Assembly: GCF_016908325.1 (NCBI RefSeq)
Contig: NZ_JAFBDR010000014.1
Coordinates: 1-64,000, forward strand
Length of the DNA: 64,000 nt
Source of the DNA: Aquibacillus albus
GTDB taxonomy: Bacteria; Bacillota; Bacilli; Bacillales; Amphibacillaceae
Direction of reading: 5' to 3'
Shown here: one piece after another, positions 46,822 to 56,169 of the stretch
Layout of the letters: each line of letters begins with the position of its first letter
Numbering within the stretch: the first letter of the stretch is position 1
Notes under the pieces: generated by a model
Database searches by the model: none
What the model was told of the DNA's origin: nothing
Seen by the model: only the letters and a program-made list of their open reading frames with translations
Translations under genes and position numbers: made by a program

Positions 46822-47613
46822 ATGGAAAAAACAGAGTGGTACCTTGAATATGAGATACAATATAATCGACCAGGGCTACTAGGGGACATTTCGTCACTCT
46901 TGGGTATGCTCTCCATTAACATTATTACGATTAATGGAGTGGAGAATTCAAGGCGGGGAATGCTACTGTTAACAAGGAAAGATGAACAAATTCAACGATT
47001 AAAATCTATTTTGGATACCATGGATACGATAAATGTTACAAAAATTCGAAAACCTAAATTAAGAGATCGTTTAGCAGTTAGACATGGCAGATATATACAT
47101 AGTGATATAGATGATAAGAAGACATTTCGATTTGTTCGAAGTGAATTAGGTCTATTGGTTGACTTTATGGCTGAATTATATAAAAAAGATGGACACAAAC
47201 TTATAGGTATCAGGGGAATGCCACGTGTAGGCAAGACGGAATCAATTGTTGCAGCAAGCGTTTGTGCTAATAAGCGTTGGTTATTTGTTTCGAGCACACT
47301 GTTAAAACAAACCATCCGGAGTCAGCTAATTAAAGATGAGTATAATGATGACAATTTATACATTATAGATGGAATCGTATCAACGAAAAGAGCTAGTGAA
47401 AAACATTGGGAACTAATAAGAGAACTAATGCGCTTACCAACTACCAAAGTCGTTGAGCACCCCGATATTTTTGTTCAACAAACGGAATACAAGCTAGATG
47501 ATTTTGATTATATTATTGAGCTTCGTACGGAAGAAGATGAAGAAATTCGTTATGATCCAATCGATAAGTTAGAATTTAATCAATCAGATGGTTTTTCTAT
47601 GTTTGATTTTTAA
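46822..47613 (+). CDS. ymfK: YmfK, DUF3388 protein with ACT-like domain and P-loop
   Basis: A 263-residue protein of unknown function (DUF3388). The N-terminus (about 5-70) looks like an ACT ligand-binding domain: YNRPGLLGDISSLLGMLSINIITINGV. At about 132-140 it has GMPRVGKTE, a match to the Walker A P-loop GxxxxGKT, followed by a region without an obvious Walker B. A nucleotide-binding, ligand-sensing role is inference. GAAGGAGTTT precedes the ATG. A TTGTCA/CATGAT promoter with 17-base spacing (46702-46730) may drive it. Confidence 0.88.
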   Translation: MEKTEWYLEYEIQYNRPGLLGDISSLLGMLSINIITINGVENSRRGMLLLTRKDEQIQRLKSILDTMDTINVTKIRKPKLRDRLAVRHGRYIHSDIDDKKTFRFVRSELGLLVDFMAELYKKDGHKLIGIRGMPRVGKTESIVAASVCANKRWLFVSSTLLKQTIRSQLIKDEYNDDNLYIIDGIVSTKRASEKHWELIRELMRLPTTKVVEHPDIFVQQTEYKLDDFDYIIELRTEEDEEIRYDPIDKLEFNQSDGFSMFDF

Positions 47614-47631
47614 AGATGGATGGTGTTATAT

Positions 47632-48525
47632 ATGGAAATAGGAGCAAGGCTTAAGGAAGCAAGAGAACAAAAAAGTCTTACCTTGGAGGATATACAAAAA
47701 ATAACAAAGATTCAAACACGTTATCTTCAGGCAATTGAAAAAGGTAATTTTGAAGTAATGCCCGGAAATTTTTATGTTCGAGCTTTTGTGAAAGAATATG
47801 CTACCGCAGTTGATCTAGATCCAGATCAACTGATGGAAGAGCATAAAGCTGAATTACCTGCTTCAACAGATGAAAGTACTATTGAATATTCTCGTGTTCA
47901 ACGCAGTAGGAAAAATACTTCCGCAACAAAAAGTCCTGCTATCTTTTCCTTCTTACCAACAATTATTGTCGTATTGTTAATTGTCGGTATTGTTTTTTCA
48001 ATTTGGTATTTTTATCAACAGTCACAGGAAAACAATCCTGATCAACAAATTCAGACAGAAGATAATGGTGGAGACCAAGTGAGACTTCCTGACGATGAAC
48101 AAAACCAAAACCAACAGCAAGAGGAAGAAAATGAAGAAACAGAGCAACCTGCGGATAGTGAGGTTGAAGAAGAAGAAAATGAACCTCTACAGCCAACACT
48201 AAATATGGTTGAAACAGGTAATGCTGAGACAATTTATGACCTAGAAAATCCGGGTGATCAATTAACGTTAACATTAAGCTCTGATAGTGAGAATTGGTTG
48301 GAGGTAGAAAATGGTAAAGGAAAAAGCTTTTATAATGAAATGTTTTATGCAGACCAATCTCCTTGGGAGCAAGATATGACCGGAGAAGAACAAATTTATC
48401 TTCGCTTCGGAAATCCGACCCATTTATCGATTACAGTTAATGGAATTACGTTGGAACTGCCTGACAACATTAATCCAAGTCAAGTACAAAGGGTTTGGAT
48501 TAATGTAAAAAATAATACACAATAA
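47632..48525 (+). CDS. ymfM: YmfM, RodZ-like membrane protein with HTH
   Basis: A 297-residue RodZ-family protein that in rod-shaped bacteria links MreB to wall synthesis. It has an Xre-type HTH_25 (about 3-70: IGARLKEAREQKSLTLEDIQKITKIQTRYLQAIEKGNF). One membrane segment follows (about 100-125), then a Q/N/E-rich linker (about 130-180) and a C-terminal DUF4115-like domain with WLEVENGKGKSFYNEMF. I prefer ATG 47632 (MEIGARL) over ATG 47620, though neither has a strong ribosome site. Confidence 0.9.
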   Translation: MEIGARLKEAREQKSLTLEDIQKITKIQTRYLQAIEKGNFEVMPGNFYVRAFVKEYATAVDLDPDQLMEEHKAELPASTDESTIEYSRVQRSRKNTSATKSPAIFSFLPTIIVVLLIVGIVFSIWYFYQQSQENNPDQQIQTEDNGGDQVRLPDDEQNQNQQQEEENEETEQPADSEVEEEENEPLQPTLNMVETGNAETIYDLENPGDQLTLTLSSDSENWLEVENGKGKSFYNEMFYADQSPWEQDMTGEEQIYLRFGNPTHLSITVNGITLELPDNINPSQVQRVWINVKNNTQ

Positions 48526-48543
48526 GTGAAGAAAATAATCAGA

Positions 48544-48579
48544 CAACCCTTTTCATCGAGCACCAGGTGGGAAGGGTTG
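48544..48579 (+). terminator. weak hairpin between ymfM and pgsA
   Basis: CAACCCTT (48544-48551) pairs with AAGGGTTG (48572-48579), with a GC-rich inner loop but no T run. It may be an attenuator or a decayed terminator. Confidence 0.35.
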
Positions 48580-48662
48580 AACTTACGTGTGTTAAAATAA
48601 ACCTATATTGTTGAATCTGCGTTGATTTAATACTAATTGATTGTTAACTTTGGAGGTAAGTA

Positions 48663-49241
48663 ATGAATATACCAAATCGAATTACCATATCTCGTATTTT
48701 TCTCATTCCGATTTTTATTATTTTATTATCCATCCCATTTAATTGGGGAAGTTGGTCGATAGGAGAAACAGCGTTGCCAGTTTCTCATTTTGTTGGAGCA
48801 CTTTTATTTATTATTGCCTCTACCACTGACTGGATTGATGGCTACTATGCCAGAAAATATAACCTTGTCACTAATTTAGGTAAATTTTTAGATCCTTTAG
48901 CTGACAAATTACTTGTTTCTGCTGCACTTATATTATTGGTTGAACTAGGTTTAGCACCTGCTTGGGTTGTTATACTCATTATTAGTCGTGAGTTCGCTGT
49001 TACAGGCTTACGTTTAGTTGCAGCAGGTGAGGGTATCGTTTTGGCTGCAGGGCAAATGGGCAAGTTAAAAACAGTACTTCAAATTATCTCTATTTCTGCA
49101 TTGTTATTACATAATTTTCCGTTTTCTTACATTGGTTTTCCATTTGCAACAATTGTACTTTACTTAGCATTAATTATTACGGTTGTATCGGGATATGATT
49201 ATTTCAAAAAAAATTGGCATGTAATGAGGGATTCTAAATAA
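48663..49241 (+). CDS. pgsA: phosphatidylglycerophosphate synthase
   Basis: PgsA joins CDP-diacylglycerol (from CdsA) to glycerol 3-phosphate, the committed step to phosphatidylglycerol. The 192-residue membrane enzyme has the CDP-alcohol motif D-G-x2-A-R-x8-G-x3-D-x3-D at 59-81 (DGYYARKYNLVTNLGKFLDPLAD). Several hydrophobic helices surround it. TTGGAGGT precedes the ATG. It shares one base with cinA. Confidence 0.97.
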   Translation: MNIPNRITISRIFLIPIFIILLSIPFNWGSWSIGETALPVSHFVGALLFIIASTTDWIDGYYARKYNLVTNLGKFLDPLADKLLVSAALILLVELGLAPAWVVILIISREFAVTGLRLVAAGEGIVLAAGQMGKLKTVLQIISISALLLHNFPFSYIGFPFATIVLYLALIITVVSGYDYFKKNWHVMRDSK

Positions 49242-50494
49242 TGAAGGAATATAAAGCAGAGATTATCGCAGTAGGAACAGAGTTGTTATTAGGTCAAATT
49301 GCAAACACGAATGCACAGTGGATTTCTGACACCTTGGCAAGACATGGAGTTAATGTTTTCTTTCATGGAGTCGTTGGCGACAATTTGGAGCGAGTTAAAT
49401 CTACATTTGAGTTAGCAAATGACCGCTCGGATCTTGTGATTATTACTGGTGGACTTGGACCTACAGATGATGATTTAACAAGAGAAGCGTTTCAAGCTAT
49501 GACTAATGAAAAGCTGGTAGAACATCCAGAATCTATGAATAAAATCTTAAATTATTTTAAAAAAACGAATAGGAAAATGACTCCGAATAATAAAAAACAA
49601 GCACTTGTATTTGAAGGGGCACAAGTAATATACAATAATGTTGGTATGGCTCCTGGAATGATTTCGGAATATAATGATACGATTTGGATATTCATGCCTG
49701 GTGTTCCGAGAGAAATGAAGTCAATTATGACGGATGGTGCTTTGCCATATTTAAAAGATAGACTGAATTTATCAACAGTTATTCAATCACGAATGCTTCG
49801 TTTTATTGGAATCGGTGAATCTCAGTTAGAACATGATTTAAAGAAGATTATCGATCATCAAAGTAATCCTACTATTGCTCCATTGGCTACAGATGGCGAA
49901 GTCGCACTTCGTATTACAGCGAAAGGTAAGTCGATTGAGGAAGCAAATAACTTGATTGATTTAACAGAGAAAAAAGTTTTGAATATAGTTGGTGATTACT
50001 TTTATGGATATGACGAAGAGACTATCCAAAGCAAAATATTATCGCTTTTAAAAGAAAAGGAAACGACTATTGCTACAGCTGAAAGTTTAACTGGCGGAAG
50101 TTTTTCTGACTCGATTGTCTCCATTCCTGGTGCTTCAGAAGTGTTTAACGGAGGAATTGTTTGTTATTCCACAGATGTAAAGAAGCAGATACTACAGGTT
50201 TCATCTGAAACAATTGATAAATATGGGACGATTAGTGAACCTTGTGCAGAAGAAATGGCAAAAAATATCCAAACAAAGCTACATGCAAATGTAGGAATAA
50301 GTTTTACAGGTGTCGCAGGACCCGATAAATCTGAAGGAAAAGATGTTGGAACAGTGTTTATTAGTATATATCATGCTTCAGGAAAGTCTCTTACTGAATC
50401 TTTTCAGTTTTTTGGAGACCGAGAGTCGATAAGGATAAGAACTGTTAAGAAAGGCTTGGAATTACTATTTCGATTTATCAAGAATAAAATTTAA
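49241..50494 (+). CDS. cinA: CinA competence/damage-inducible protein
   Basis: CinA is commonly linked to recA in Firmicutes. The 417-residue product has an N-terminal MoCF-like domain (AVGTELLLGQIANTNAQWISDTLARHGV and ITGGLGPTDDDLTRE). The C-terminal CinA domain (from about 265) contains TIATAESLTGGSFSDSIVSIPGASEVFNGGIVCYS, a pyrazine/NMN deamidase-type domain. GAGGG before the ATG overlaps pgsA. The activity is not known with certainty for this subgroup. Confidence 0.95.
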   Translation: MKEYKAEIIAVGTELLLGQIANTNAQWISDTLARHGVNVFFHGVVGDNLERVKSTFELANDRSDLVIITGGLGPTDDDLTREAFQAMTNEKLVEHPESMNKILNYFKKTNRKMTPNNKKQALVFEGAQVIYNNVGMAPGMISEYNDTIWIFMPGVPREMKSIMTDGALPYLKDRLNLSTVIQSRMLRFIGIGESQLEHDLKKIIDHQSNPTIAPLATDGEVALRITAKGKSIEEANNLIDLTEKKVLNIVGDYFYGYDEETIQSKILSLLKEKETTIATAESLTGGSFSDSIVSIPGASEVFNGGIVCYSTDVKKQILQVSSETIDKYGTISEPCAEEMAKNIQTKLHANVGISFTGVAGPDKSEGKDVGTVFISIYHASGKSLTESFQFFGDRESIRIRTVKKGLELLFRFIKNKI

Positions 50495-50594
50495 AAGCTT
50501 AAATTTTTATTTTGGGGTTTCATTTGCTATTAAAAATTAATAAAACTTTATGTGCTTTTTGAATTATTGATAAAAAAACTATAAGTAAAACAAG

Positions 50595-50645
50595 GGAACA
50601 TTCATTCGGTTTTTGCTTGTTAAATCTATCGAAACAAGGTATGAT
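50595..50645 (+). promoter_or_regulatory. recA promoter with adjacent LexA (DinR) box
   Basis: GGAACATTCATTCGG (50595-50608 region) is a near match to the Gram-positive SOS box CGAAC-n4-GTTCG, with one half-site base changed. It sits just before a strong promoter, TTGTTA (50617-50622) and TATGAT (50640-50645), 17 bases apart. This is the expected layout for LexA control of recA. Confidence 0.65.
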
Positions 50646-50686
50646 GGTATTAGAGTCAGTATTTAAAACGTTAAGGGGGAAGTAAA

Positions 50687-51724
50687 TTGAGTGATCGTAA
50701 ACAAGCCTTAGATATGGCGTTAAAGCAAATAGAAAAGCAATTTGGTAAAGGCTCCATCATGAAGCTGGGAGAGCAGGCAGAGCAAAAAATTGCTACGGTT
50801 TCCAGTGGGTCACTGGCTTTGGATGTGGCACTAGGTGTTGGGGGATATCCAAAAGGACGTGTCGTTGAAATCTATGGACCAGAATCTTCTGGTAAAACAA
50901 CCGTTTCCCTTCATGCTATTGCTGAAGCACAAAAGGCTGGTGGACAGGCTGCCTTTATTGATGCAGAGCACGCCCTTGATCCAGTATATGCTAGAAAACT
51001 AGGTGTAAATGTTGATGAGTTATTACTTTCACAGCCAGATACAGGTGAACAAGCTTTAGAAATCGCTGAAGCATTAGTAAGAAGTGGTGCCGTAGACATT
51101 GTTGTTATTGATTCTGTAGCTGCCTTAGTACCTAAAGCCGAAATTGAAGGAGAAATGGGCGATTCTCATGTCGGTTTGCAGGCCCGTCTAATGTCCCAAG
51201 CGTTGAGAAAATTATCCGGTGCTATTAATAAATCAAGAACAACAGCTATTTTTATCAACCAAATTCGTGAAAAAGTAGGAGTAATGTTCGGAAACCCTGA
51301 AACTACGCCTGGGGGACGTGCTCTTAAATTCTATTCTTCGGTAAGGCTAGAAGTTCGTCGTGCGGAGACATTAAAGCAGGGGAACGATATGGTTGGTAAT
51401 AGAACAAAAATTAAAGTTGTGAAAAATAAGGTTGCTCCTCCGTTTAAGCAAGCAGAGGTTGATATTATGTATGGAGAAGGAATTTCTAGAGAAGGAGAGC
51501 TTTTAGATATTGCGTCCGATCTAGATATTGTTCAAAAGAGTGGTGCTTGGTATTCTTATAACGAAGAACGTCTAGGCCAAGGAAGAGAAAATGCTAAACA
51601 GTTTTTAAAAGAAAATGTAGACATGTCCGAGGAAATTTATAACTCTGTCAGAAAACATTATAGTATGGATATTCCTGGAGACGCAAATTCCGAAGAAGAG
51701 GCACAAGAAGCACTAGATATGTAG
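50687..51724 (+). CDS. recA: RecA recombinase
   Basis: RecA drives homologous strand exchange and triggers LexA cleavage. The 345-residue protein has Walker A GPESSGKT at 64-71, [38 protein letters not shown], the L2 region [27 protein letters not shown] and an acidic C-terminus. The start is TTG with AAGGGGGAAG upstream; the first residues [24 protein letters not shown] are standard. It is a single gene closed by a terminator at 51730. Confidence 0.98.
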   Translation: MSDRKQALDMALKQIEKQFGKGSIMKLGEQAEQKIATVSSGSLALDVALGVGGYPKGRVVEIYGPESSGKTTVSLHAIAEAQKAGGQAAFIDAEHALDPVYARKLGVNVDELLLSQPDTGEQALEIAEALVRSGAVDIVVIDSVAALVPKAEIEGEMGDSHVGLQARLMSQALRKLSGAINKSRTTAIFINQIREKVGVMFGNPETTPGGRALKFYSSVRLEVRRAETLKQGNDMVGNRTKIKVVKNKVAPPFKQAEVDIMYGEGISREGELLDIASDLDIVQKSGAWYSYNEERLGQGRENAKQFLKENVDMSEEIYNSVRKHYSMDIPGDANSEEEAQEALDM

Positions 51725-51729
51725 ATTTT

Positions 51730-51764
51730 AATCCTTGTTGTTGTAAAACAGCAAGGATTTTTAT
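51730..51764 (+). terminator. terminator after recA
   Basis: AATCCTTGTTGT pairs with ACAGCAAGGATT (one G-U pair) around a six-base loop, then TTTTTAT. Confidence 0.85.
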
Positions 51765-51873
51765 ACTGAAAATGGAGTATGAATTTGGAAGACTAAGACA
51801 ATTGCTAAGTGCAAGGAGAACACCGGATTTTTAATCGGTTTTTAGGGAAATTTGTAGGAATTTTGACGTTTCC

Positions 51874-51902
51874 TTGACATTATATACCCTCAAGATTAAA
51901 AT
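51874..51902 (+). promoter_or_regulatory. predicted sigma-A promoter for rny
   Basis: A consensus TTGACA (51874-51879) and TAAAAT (51897-51902) are exactly 17 bases apart, leaving a leader of about 115 bases to rny. Confidence 0.65.
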
Positions 51903-52026
51903 TAATTATGTATAATTTTATTTTTTATTATACATTCTTTGATTTAAAACAAGATTAATTAAGTGTAAGAATGTACATGCCGACTTAATTTGATTGTACA
52001 AGTTTATAGCAAGAGGAGGTGAAATC

Positions 52027-53589
52027 ATGGATGTTGTAACCATAGTCATCTCCATTTTGCTTGGCCTAATCGTCGGTATTGTTGTTGGTTATCTGATTCG
52101 TAAATCTATTGCTGAAAAGAAAATTTCTAGTGCAGAAGACTTGGCAAAACAAATTGTCGATGAAGGACATCGTAATGCAGAGGTTGCTAAAAAAGAGGCA
52201 CTTCTTGAAGCGAAGGATGAAAATCATAAACTTCGTCAACAGCTGGAGCAAGAGCTTCGAGAAAGAAGAGTAGAAGTTCAAAAGCAAGAAAGCCGTCTGA
52301 TGCAAAAAGAAGAGAATCTGGACCGTAAAGATGAAACGCTGGATAAGCGTGAGCTCATGTTAGAGAAAAAGGAAAGTTCGCTAGCAGAAAAACAACAACA
52401 AATTGAAGAAATGGAAAGCAAAGTGGAAGCTATGTTAGGCGAGCAGCAAGCTGAGCTAGAACGCATTTCCGGTTACACGACTGACCAAGCTAAACAGGTT
52501 ATTCTAGAACGTGTTGAAAAGGAAGTTAGTCATGAGTCAGCGATAATCATAAAAGAAGCTGAGAATCGTGCAAAGGAAGAGGCTGATAAAAAAGCAAAGA
52601 GTATCCTTTCTCTTGCTGTACAGCGTTGTGCGGCAGATCACGTTGCAGAGACGACTGTATCTGTTGTCAATCTACCAAATGATGAAATGAAAGGCCGCAT
52701 CATAGGTCGTGAAGGTCGAAATATTCGAACTTTAGAAACGTTAACTGGCATCGACTTAATTATAGATGATACACCAGAAGCTGTAATATTATCAGGATTT
52801 GATCCGATAAGAAGAGAAACAGCTCGGATAGCCTTAGAAAAACTCGTTCAAGATGGACGTATCCACCCTGCACGTATTGAAGAAATGGTTGATAAATCAA
52901 GACGTGAGGTTGACGAGTATATTCGTGAAGTTGGAGAACAAACAACGTTTGAGGTAGGCGTACACGGTCTACATCCTGACCTTGTTAAAATACTAGGTCG
53001 CTTAAAATATCGGACAAGTTATGGTCAGAATGTGTTGAAGCATTCAATGGAAGTAGCGTATTTGTCAGGATTACTTGCTGCTGAACTCGGTGAAGATCAA
53101 ACGATAGCAAAAAGAGCTGGTCTACTTCACGATATCGGAAAGGCAATTGATCATGAAGTGGAAGGAAGCCACGTTGAAATTGGTAAAGAATTGGCCACAA
53201 AATACAAAGAAAATGCGATTGTAATTAATGCCATTGCTTCTCACCATGGAGATGAAGAGCCAACTTCCGTGATATCTGTTTTAGTTGCAGCGGCTGATGC
53301 ATTATCGGCTGCTAGACCTGGAGCAAGAAGTGAAACGCTGGAAAACTATATTAAACGACTTGAGAAATTAGAAGAGATTTCAGAGTCTTACGAAGGGGTA
53401 GAAAAATCATTTGCTATCCAAGCAGGTCGTGAAATAAGAATTATGGTTAAGCCAGATGAAATTGATGATGTAGAATCGGTCAAAATTGCTAGAGAAATTA
53501 GAAAGAAAATTGAAGACGAATTGGATTATCCAGGTCACATTAAAGTAACAGTAATTCGTGAAACAAGAGCAGTTGAATATGCAAAATAA
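52027..53589 (+). CDS. rny: ribonuclease Y
   Basis: RNase Y is the membrane-bound endoribonuclease that starts much of mRNA decay in Firmicutes. The 520-residue protein has an N-terminal membrane segment (about 4-24), a long charged coiled coil (about 30-195), and a KH domain with [42 protein letters not shown]. The HD domain carries [10 protein letters not shown] at about 365-374, the metal site. GAGGAGGTGAAATC precedes ATG 52027; the 11 extra upstream codons overlap this site. Confidence 0.97.
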   Translation: MDVVTIVISILLGLIVGIVVGYLIRKSIAEKKISSAEDLAKQIVDEGHRNAEVAKKEALLEAKDENHKLRQQLEQELRERRVEVQKQESRLMQKEENLDRKDETLDKRELMLEKKESSLAEKQQQIEEMESKVEAMLGEQQAELERISGYTTDQAKQVILERVEKEVSHESAIIIKEAENRAKEEADKKAKSILSLAVQRCAADHVAETTVSVVNLPNDEMKGRIIGREGRNIRTLETLTGIDLIIDDTPEAVILSGFDPIRRETARIALEKLVQDGRIHPARIEEMVDKSRREVDEYIREVGEQTTFEVGVHGLHPDLVKILGRLKYRTSYGQNVLKHSMEVAYLSGLLAAELGEDQTIAKRAGLLHDIGKAIDHEVEGSHVEIGKELATKYKENAIVINAIASHHGDEEPTSVISVLVAAADALSAARPGARSETLENYIKRLEKLEEISESYEGVEKSFAIQAGREIRIMVKPDEIDDVESVKIAREIRKKIEDELDYPGHIKVTVIRETRAVEYAK

Positions 53590-53617
53590 GCGGCCAACAT
53601 TGGTCGCTTATTTTTTT
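53588..53617 (+). terminator. terminator after rny
   Basis: AAGCGGCCA, starting inside the rny stop, pairs with TGGTCGCTT (one G-U pair) and is followed by a run of T. Confidence 0.85.
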
Positions 53618-53717
53618 GGCTCTGAGAAAGGATAGAGTTGACATTTAGGTATTTTGACTTTTAATGCCAACTATGTAAAACTAAACGTAATTTGACAATA
53701 GGAAGGTACGTATACAA

Positions 53718-54515
53718 ATGAGGATTTTATTTATAGGAGATGTTGTTGGTTCACCTGGTAGAGAGATGATTCAACAATATTTACCAAAATTAAAGCAGAA
53801 ATATCAACCCCATGTAACGATAATTAATGGGGAAAATGCAGCATCTGGGAAAGGAATTAATGAGAAAATATACAAGCAATTTTTAGAATGGGGAGCACAA
53901 GCTATTACAATGGGCAACCATACGTGGGACAAGAAAGACATATTTGAATTTATTAATGATGCCCGTTATATGGTTCGACCTGCTAATTTTCCAGAAGATA
54001 CTCCTGGAAAAGGATTGTTGTTTGTTAAATCGAATAAATTAGAAGTAGCTGTCATTAATCTTCAAGGTAGAACTTTTATGCCTCCATTAGATGATCCGTT
54101 TCGTAAAGCTGATCTTTTAATAGAGGAAGCAAAAAAACGAACAAATATAGTTTTTGTGGATTTTCATGCTGAAGCAACAAGTGAAAAGCAGGCTATGGCT
54201 TGGTATTTAGATGGAAGAGTTAGTGCAGTTGTAGGAACACACACCCATACTCAAACATCAGATGAACGCATATTACCAAATGGAACTGGATATATATCAG
54301 ATGTAGGCATGACAGGTCCATATGATAGTATATTAGGCGTTGAACGAGATGCAGTTATCAAGAAATTTTTAACCAATCTACCAGTCCGTTTTGAAGTACC
54401 TAAAAAAGGAAGAATGCAACTTAATGGGATACTCATAGATATTGATAATAAAAGTGGTCGTGCAGAAAATGTCGAACGAATTTTAATCAATGATGACCAC
54501 CCTTTCTTCAGCTAA
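53718..54515 (+). CDS. ymdB: YmdB metallophosphodiesterase
   Basis: YmdB is a calcineurin-fold phosphodiesterase that controls the switch between motility and biofilm in B. subtilis. The 265-residue protein has the metal motifs GDVVGSPGR (Asp at 8), NGENAASGKGI, MGNHTWDKKDIFEF and VDFHAEATSEK, with GTHTHTQTSD near residue 175. AGGAAGGTACG precedes the ATG. Its neighbours rny and spoVS match B. subtilis. Confidence 0.95.
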   Translation: MRILFIGDVVGSPGREMIQQYLPKLKQKYQPHVTIINGENAASGKGINEKIYKQFLEWGAQAITMGNHTWDKKDIFEFINDARYMVRPANFPEDTPGKGLLFVKSNKLEVAVINLQGRTFMPPLDDPFRKADLLIEEAKKRTNIVFVDFHAEATSEKQAMAWYLDGRVSAVVGTHTHTQTSDERILPNGTGYISDVGMTGPYDSILGVERDAVIKKFLTNLPVRFEVPKKGRMQLNGILIDIDNKSGRAENVERILINDDHPFFS

Positions 54516-54547
54516 TATTTGAATTTTTTGAAAAATTACTCCATAAT

Positions 54548-54577
54548 AAAGGTAATAACTATCATCTCCAAGAATAT
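54548..54577 (+). promoter_or_regulatory. candidate sigma-H promoter for spoVS
   Basis: AAAGGTAAT (54548-54556) and GAATAT (54572-54577), with sigma-H-like spacing, resemble RnAGGAwWW and RnnGAATww. spoVS is sigma-H dependent in B. subtilis. One core base of the -35 differs. Confidence 0.4.
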
Positions 54578-54620
54578 AGTAAAAGTGGAACAACTTTAGT
54601 AAACTAAGGAGGTACTAGGA

Positions 54621-54881
54621 ATGGAAATATTAAAAGTTTCAGCCAAATCAAATCCGAATTCAGTAGCAGGAGCACTTGCAAATGTGCTAAGAGAACGTGG
54701 CTCAGCGGAAATACAGGCGATTGGTGCTGGTGCGTTAAACCAGGCCGTCAAAGCAGTAGCCATCGCAAGAGGATTTGTTGCCCCAAGTGGAGTTGATCTA
54801 ATTTGTATCCCAGCTTTTACAGATATTATGATTGATAATGAGGAACGAACAGCTATTAAATTAATTGTTGAACCTAGGTAA
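54621..54881 (+). CDS. spoVS: stage V sporulation protein S
   Basis: SpoVS is a small Alba-like protein needed for later sporulation and septation control. The 86-residue product is almost invariant in spore formers: MEILKVSAKSNPNSVAGALANVLRERGSAEIQAIGAGALNQAVKAVAIARGFVAPSGVDLICIPAFTDI. AAGGAGGTACT precedes the ATG. It is a single gene between its own predicted promoter and a terminator at 54893. Confidence 0.98.
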   Translation: MEILKVSAKSNPNSVAGALANVLRERGSAEIQAIGAGALNQAVKAVAIARGFVAPSGVDLICIPAFTDIMIDNEERTAIKLIVEPR

Positions 54882-54892
54882 TAGAGTATTAT

Positions 54893-54923
54893 CCTGTTTG
54901 CCACACGCAAGCAGGTTTTTTTT
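54893..54923 (+). terminator. terminator after spoVS
   Basis: CCTGTTTGC pairs with GCAAGCAGG (one G-U pair) around a five-base loop, followed by eight T. Confidence 0.92.
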
Positions 54924-54999
54924 GCACGTTAGAAAAGCATAATAAAATTTTAGCATAGAAGTTAATCGTCGTATTAAAAATTTTTAGGAACTAAGTATA

Positions 55000-55055
55000 A
55001 GCGCAACTAGGTGATCGCCTGCTCCTAAAGGCTTGGCGCTAACCTAGTTTTCTTT
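55000..55055 (+). promoter_or_regulatory. switch-like leader before the dipeptidase gene
   Basis: AACTAGGT (55005-55012) pairs with ACCTAGTT (55042-55049), followed by TTTCTTTA, which looks like a terminator. Next to it AGCGC (55000-55004) can pair with GCGCT (55036-55040). The two stems interleave and cannot both form fully. GCCT/AGGC (55017-55020 with 55029-55032) forms an inner hairpin compatible with either. The arrangement resembles an attenuator; I do not recognise the class. Confidence 0.5.
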
Positions 55056-55098
55056 ACAGTTTCTATTTAAAAGATTAAGGTACTGGAGGATATACATA

Positions 55099-56025
55099 AT
55101 GATTATTGATGCCCACTGTGACGCGCTATTAAAATTATGGGAAAATAACATATCTTTCTATGATAGTGAGGAATTACAAGTAAATTATGTGAAGTGGAAA
55201 CAAAGTTCCGTTAAGGTACAGTGCTTTGCAATTTTTGTACCTGATGATGTGCCTGAAGAAGCACAATTTCGTGTTGCATTAGAAATGGTCGATCTTTTTT
55301 ATGAGCAAGTTATTGCTCCATATGATGACATTACATTTATTTCTAGTAGAGAAGATCTTTTATCTTTAAAAGAAAATGAGCGAGGAGCAATTCTTACGCT
55401 AGAAGGTTGCCATGCTATTGGGAGGGACTTGAGTAAATTAAAAGCACTTATTCGTTTAGGTGTAAGAGCTGTTGGGTTGACTTGGAACCAATCAAATGCA
55501 GTAGCAGATGGAATTGGAGAGAAGCGTGGAGCTGGATTAAGTGAATTCGGTGAACAAGTAGTAAAATGTTTAAATGAGCAAACTATTTGGACGGATGTGT
55601 CTCACTTGTCCTATGAAGGATTCTTTGATGTTATGAAATTAGCAGATTATCCAATGGCTTCTCATTCCAATGCTAGTCAAATATGTTCACATAGAAGAAA
55701 TTTGGATGATAAACAGATTAAGGCTCTAATTGAACGAAAAGGTTGGATTGGTGTAACATTTGTTCCGTACTTTTTATCTGATCAAGAAACAGTTACACAA
55801 CAGGATGTTATCAAACATATTAACTATTATTTAGATAAAGGTGCCGAGAATTGTTTAGGATTTGGTTCTGATTTTGATGGAACGGATCGATTTGTATTAG
55901 GGCTTTATGATTATTTAGAATATGATTCATTTGTACATCAATTAAGGAATTCGGTATCTTCAGATCTATTGAAAAAGATTTGTTACCAAAATTTTGTTGA
56001 CAAGTTCCCTCGAAAACTAGGTTAA
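55099..56025 (+). CDS. membrane dipeptidase family (M19) protein
   Basis: A 308-residue zinc dipeptidase of the renal dipeptidase family. Metal-site segments are IIDAHCDALLKLW at the start, LTLEGCHAIGRDL, SHSNASQICSHRRNL and GFGSDFDGTDRF near the C-terminus. No signal peptide is seen, so it is probably cytosolic despite the family name. GGAGGAT precedes the ATG. In B. subtilis this place between spoVS and miaB is taken by tdh and kbl, so the gene is a local replacement. Substrate is unknown; a dipeptide is expected. Confidence 0.9.
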   Translation: MIIDAHCDALLKLWENNISFYDSEELQVNYVKWKQSSVKVQCFAIFVPDDVPEEAQFRVALEMVDLFYEQVIAPYDDITFISSREDLLSLKENERGAILTLEGCHAIGRDLSKLKALIRLGVRAVGLTWNQSNAVADGIGEKRGAGLSEFGEQVVKCLNEQTIWTDVSHLSYEGFFDVMKLADYPMASHSNASQICSHRRNLDDKQIKALIERKGWIGVTFVPYFLSDQETVTQQDVIKHINYYLDKGAENCLGFGSDFDGTDRFVLGLYDYLEYDSFVHQLRNSVSSDLLKKICYQNFVDKFPRKLG

Positions 56026-56169
56026 CAAAGCTTCCAATAATTGATGCTTTAAGATTAAGAGTATTCTACCATATAATTATAAAGAAACTTTGTTTTTCTA
56101 GTATTCCCTTGGTATAATATTTAAATTGGATGGAATTTGATTATGCTTATATAGGAAAGGAGTTCCAAT

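Noticed and set aside
55000-55049. H-type pseudoknot in the dipeptidase leader
   Set aside because: The two interleaved stems have no linker between their 5' arms, which makes simultaneous formation of a 5-bp and an 8-bp stem unlikely; alternative structures are the better reading.
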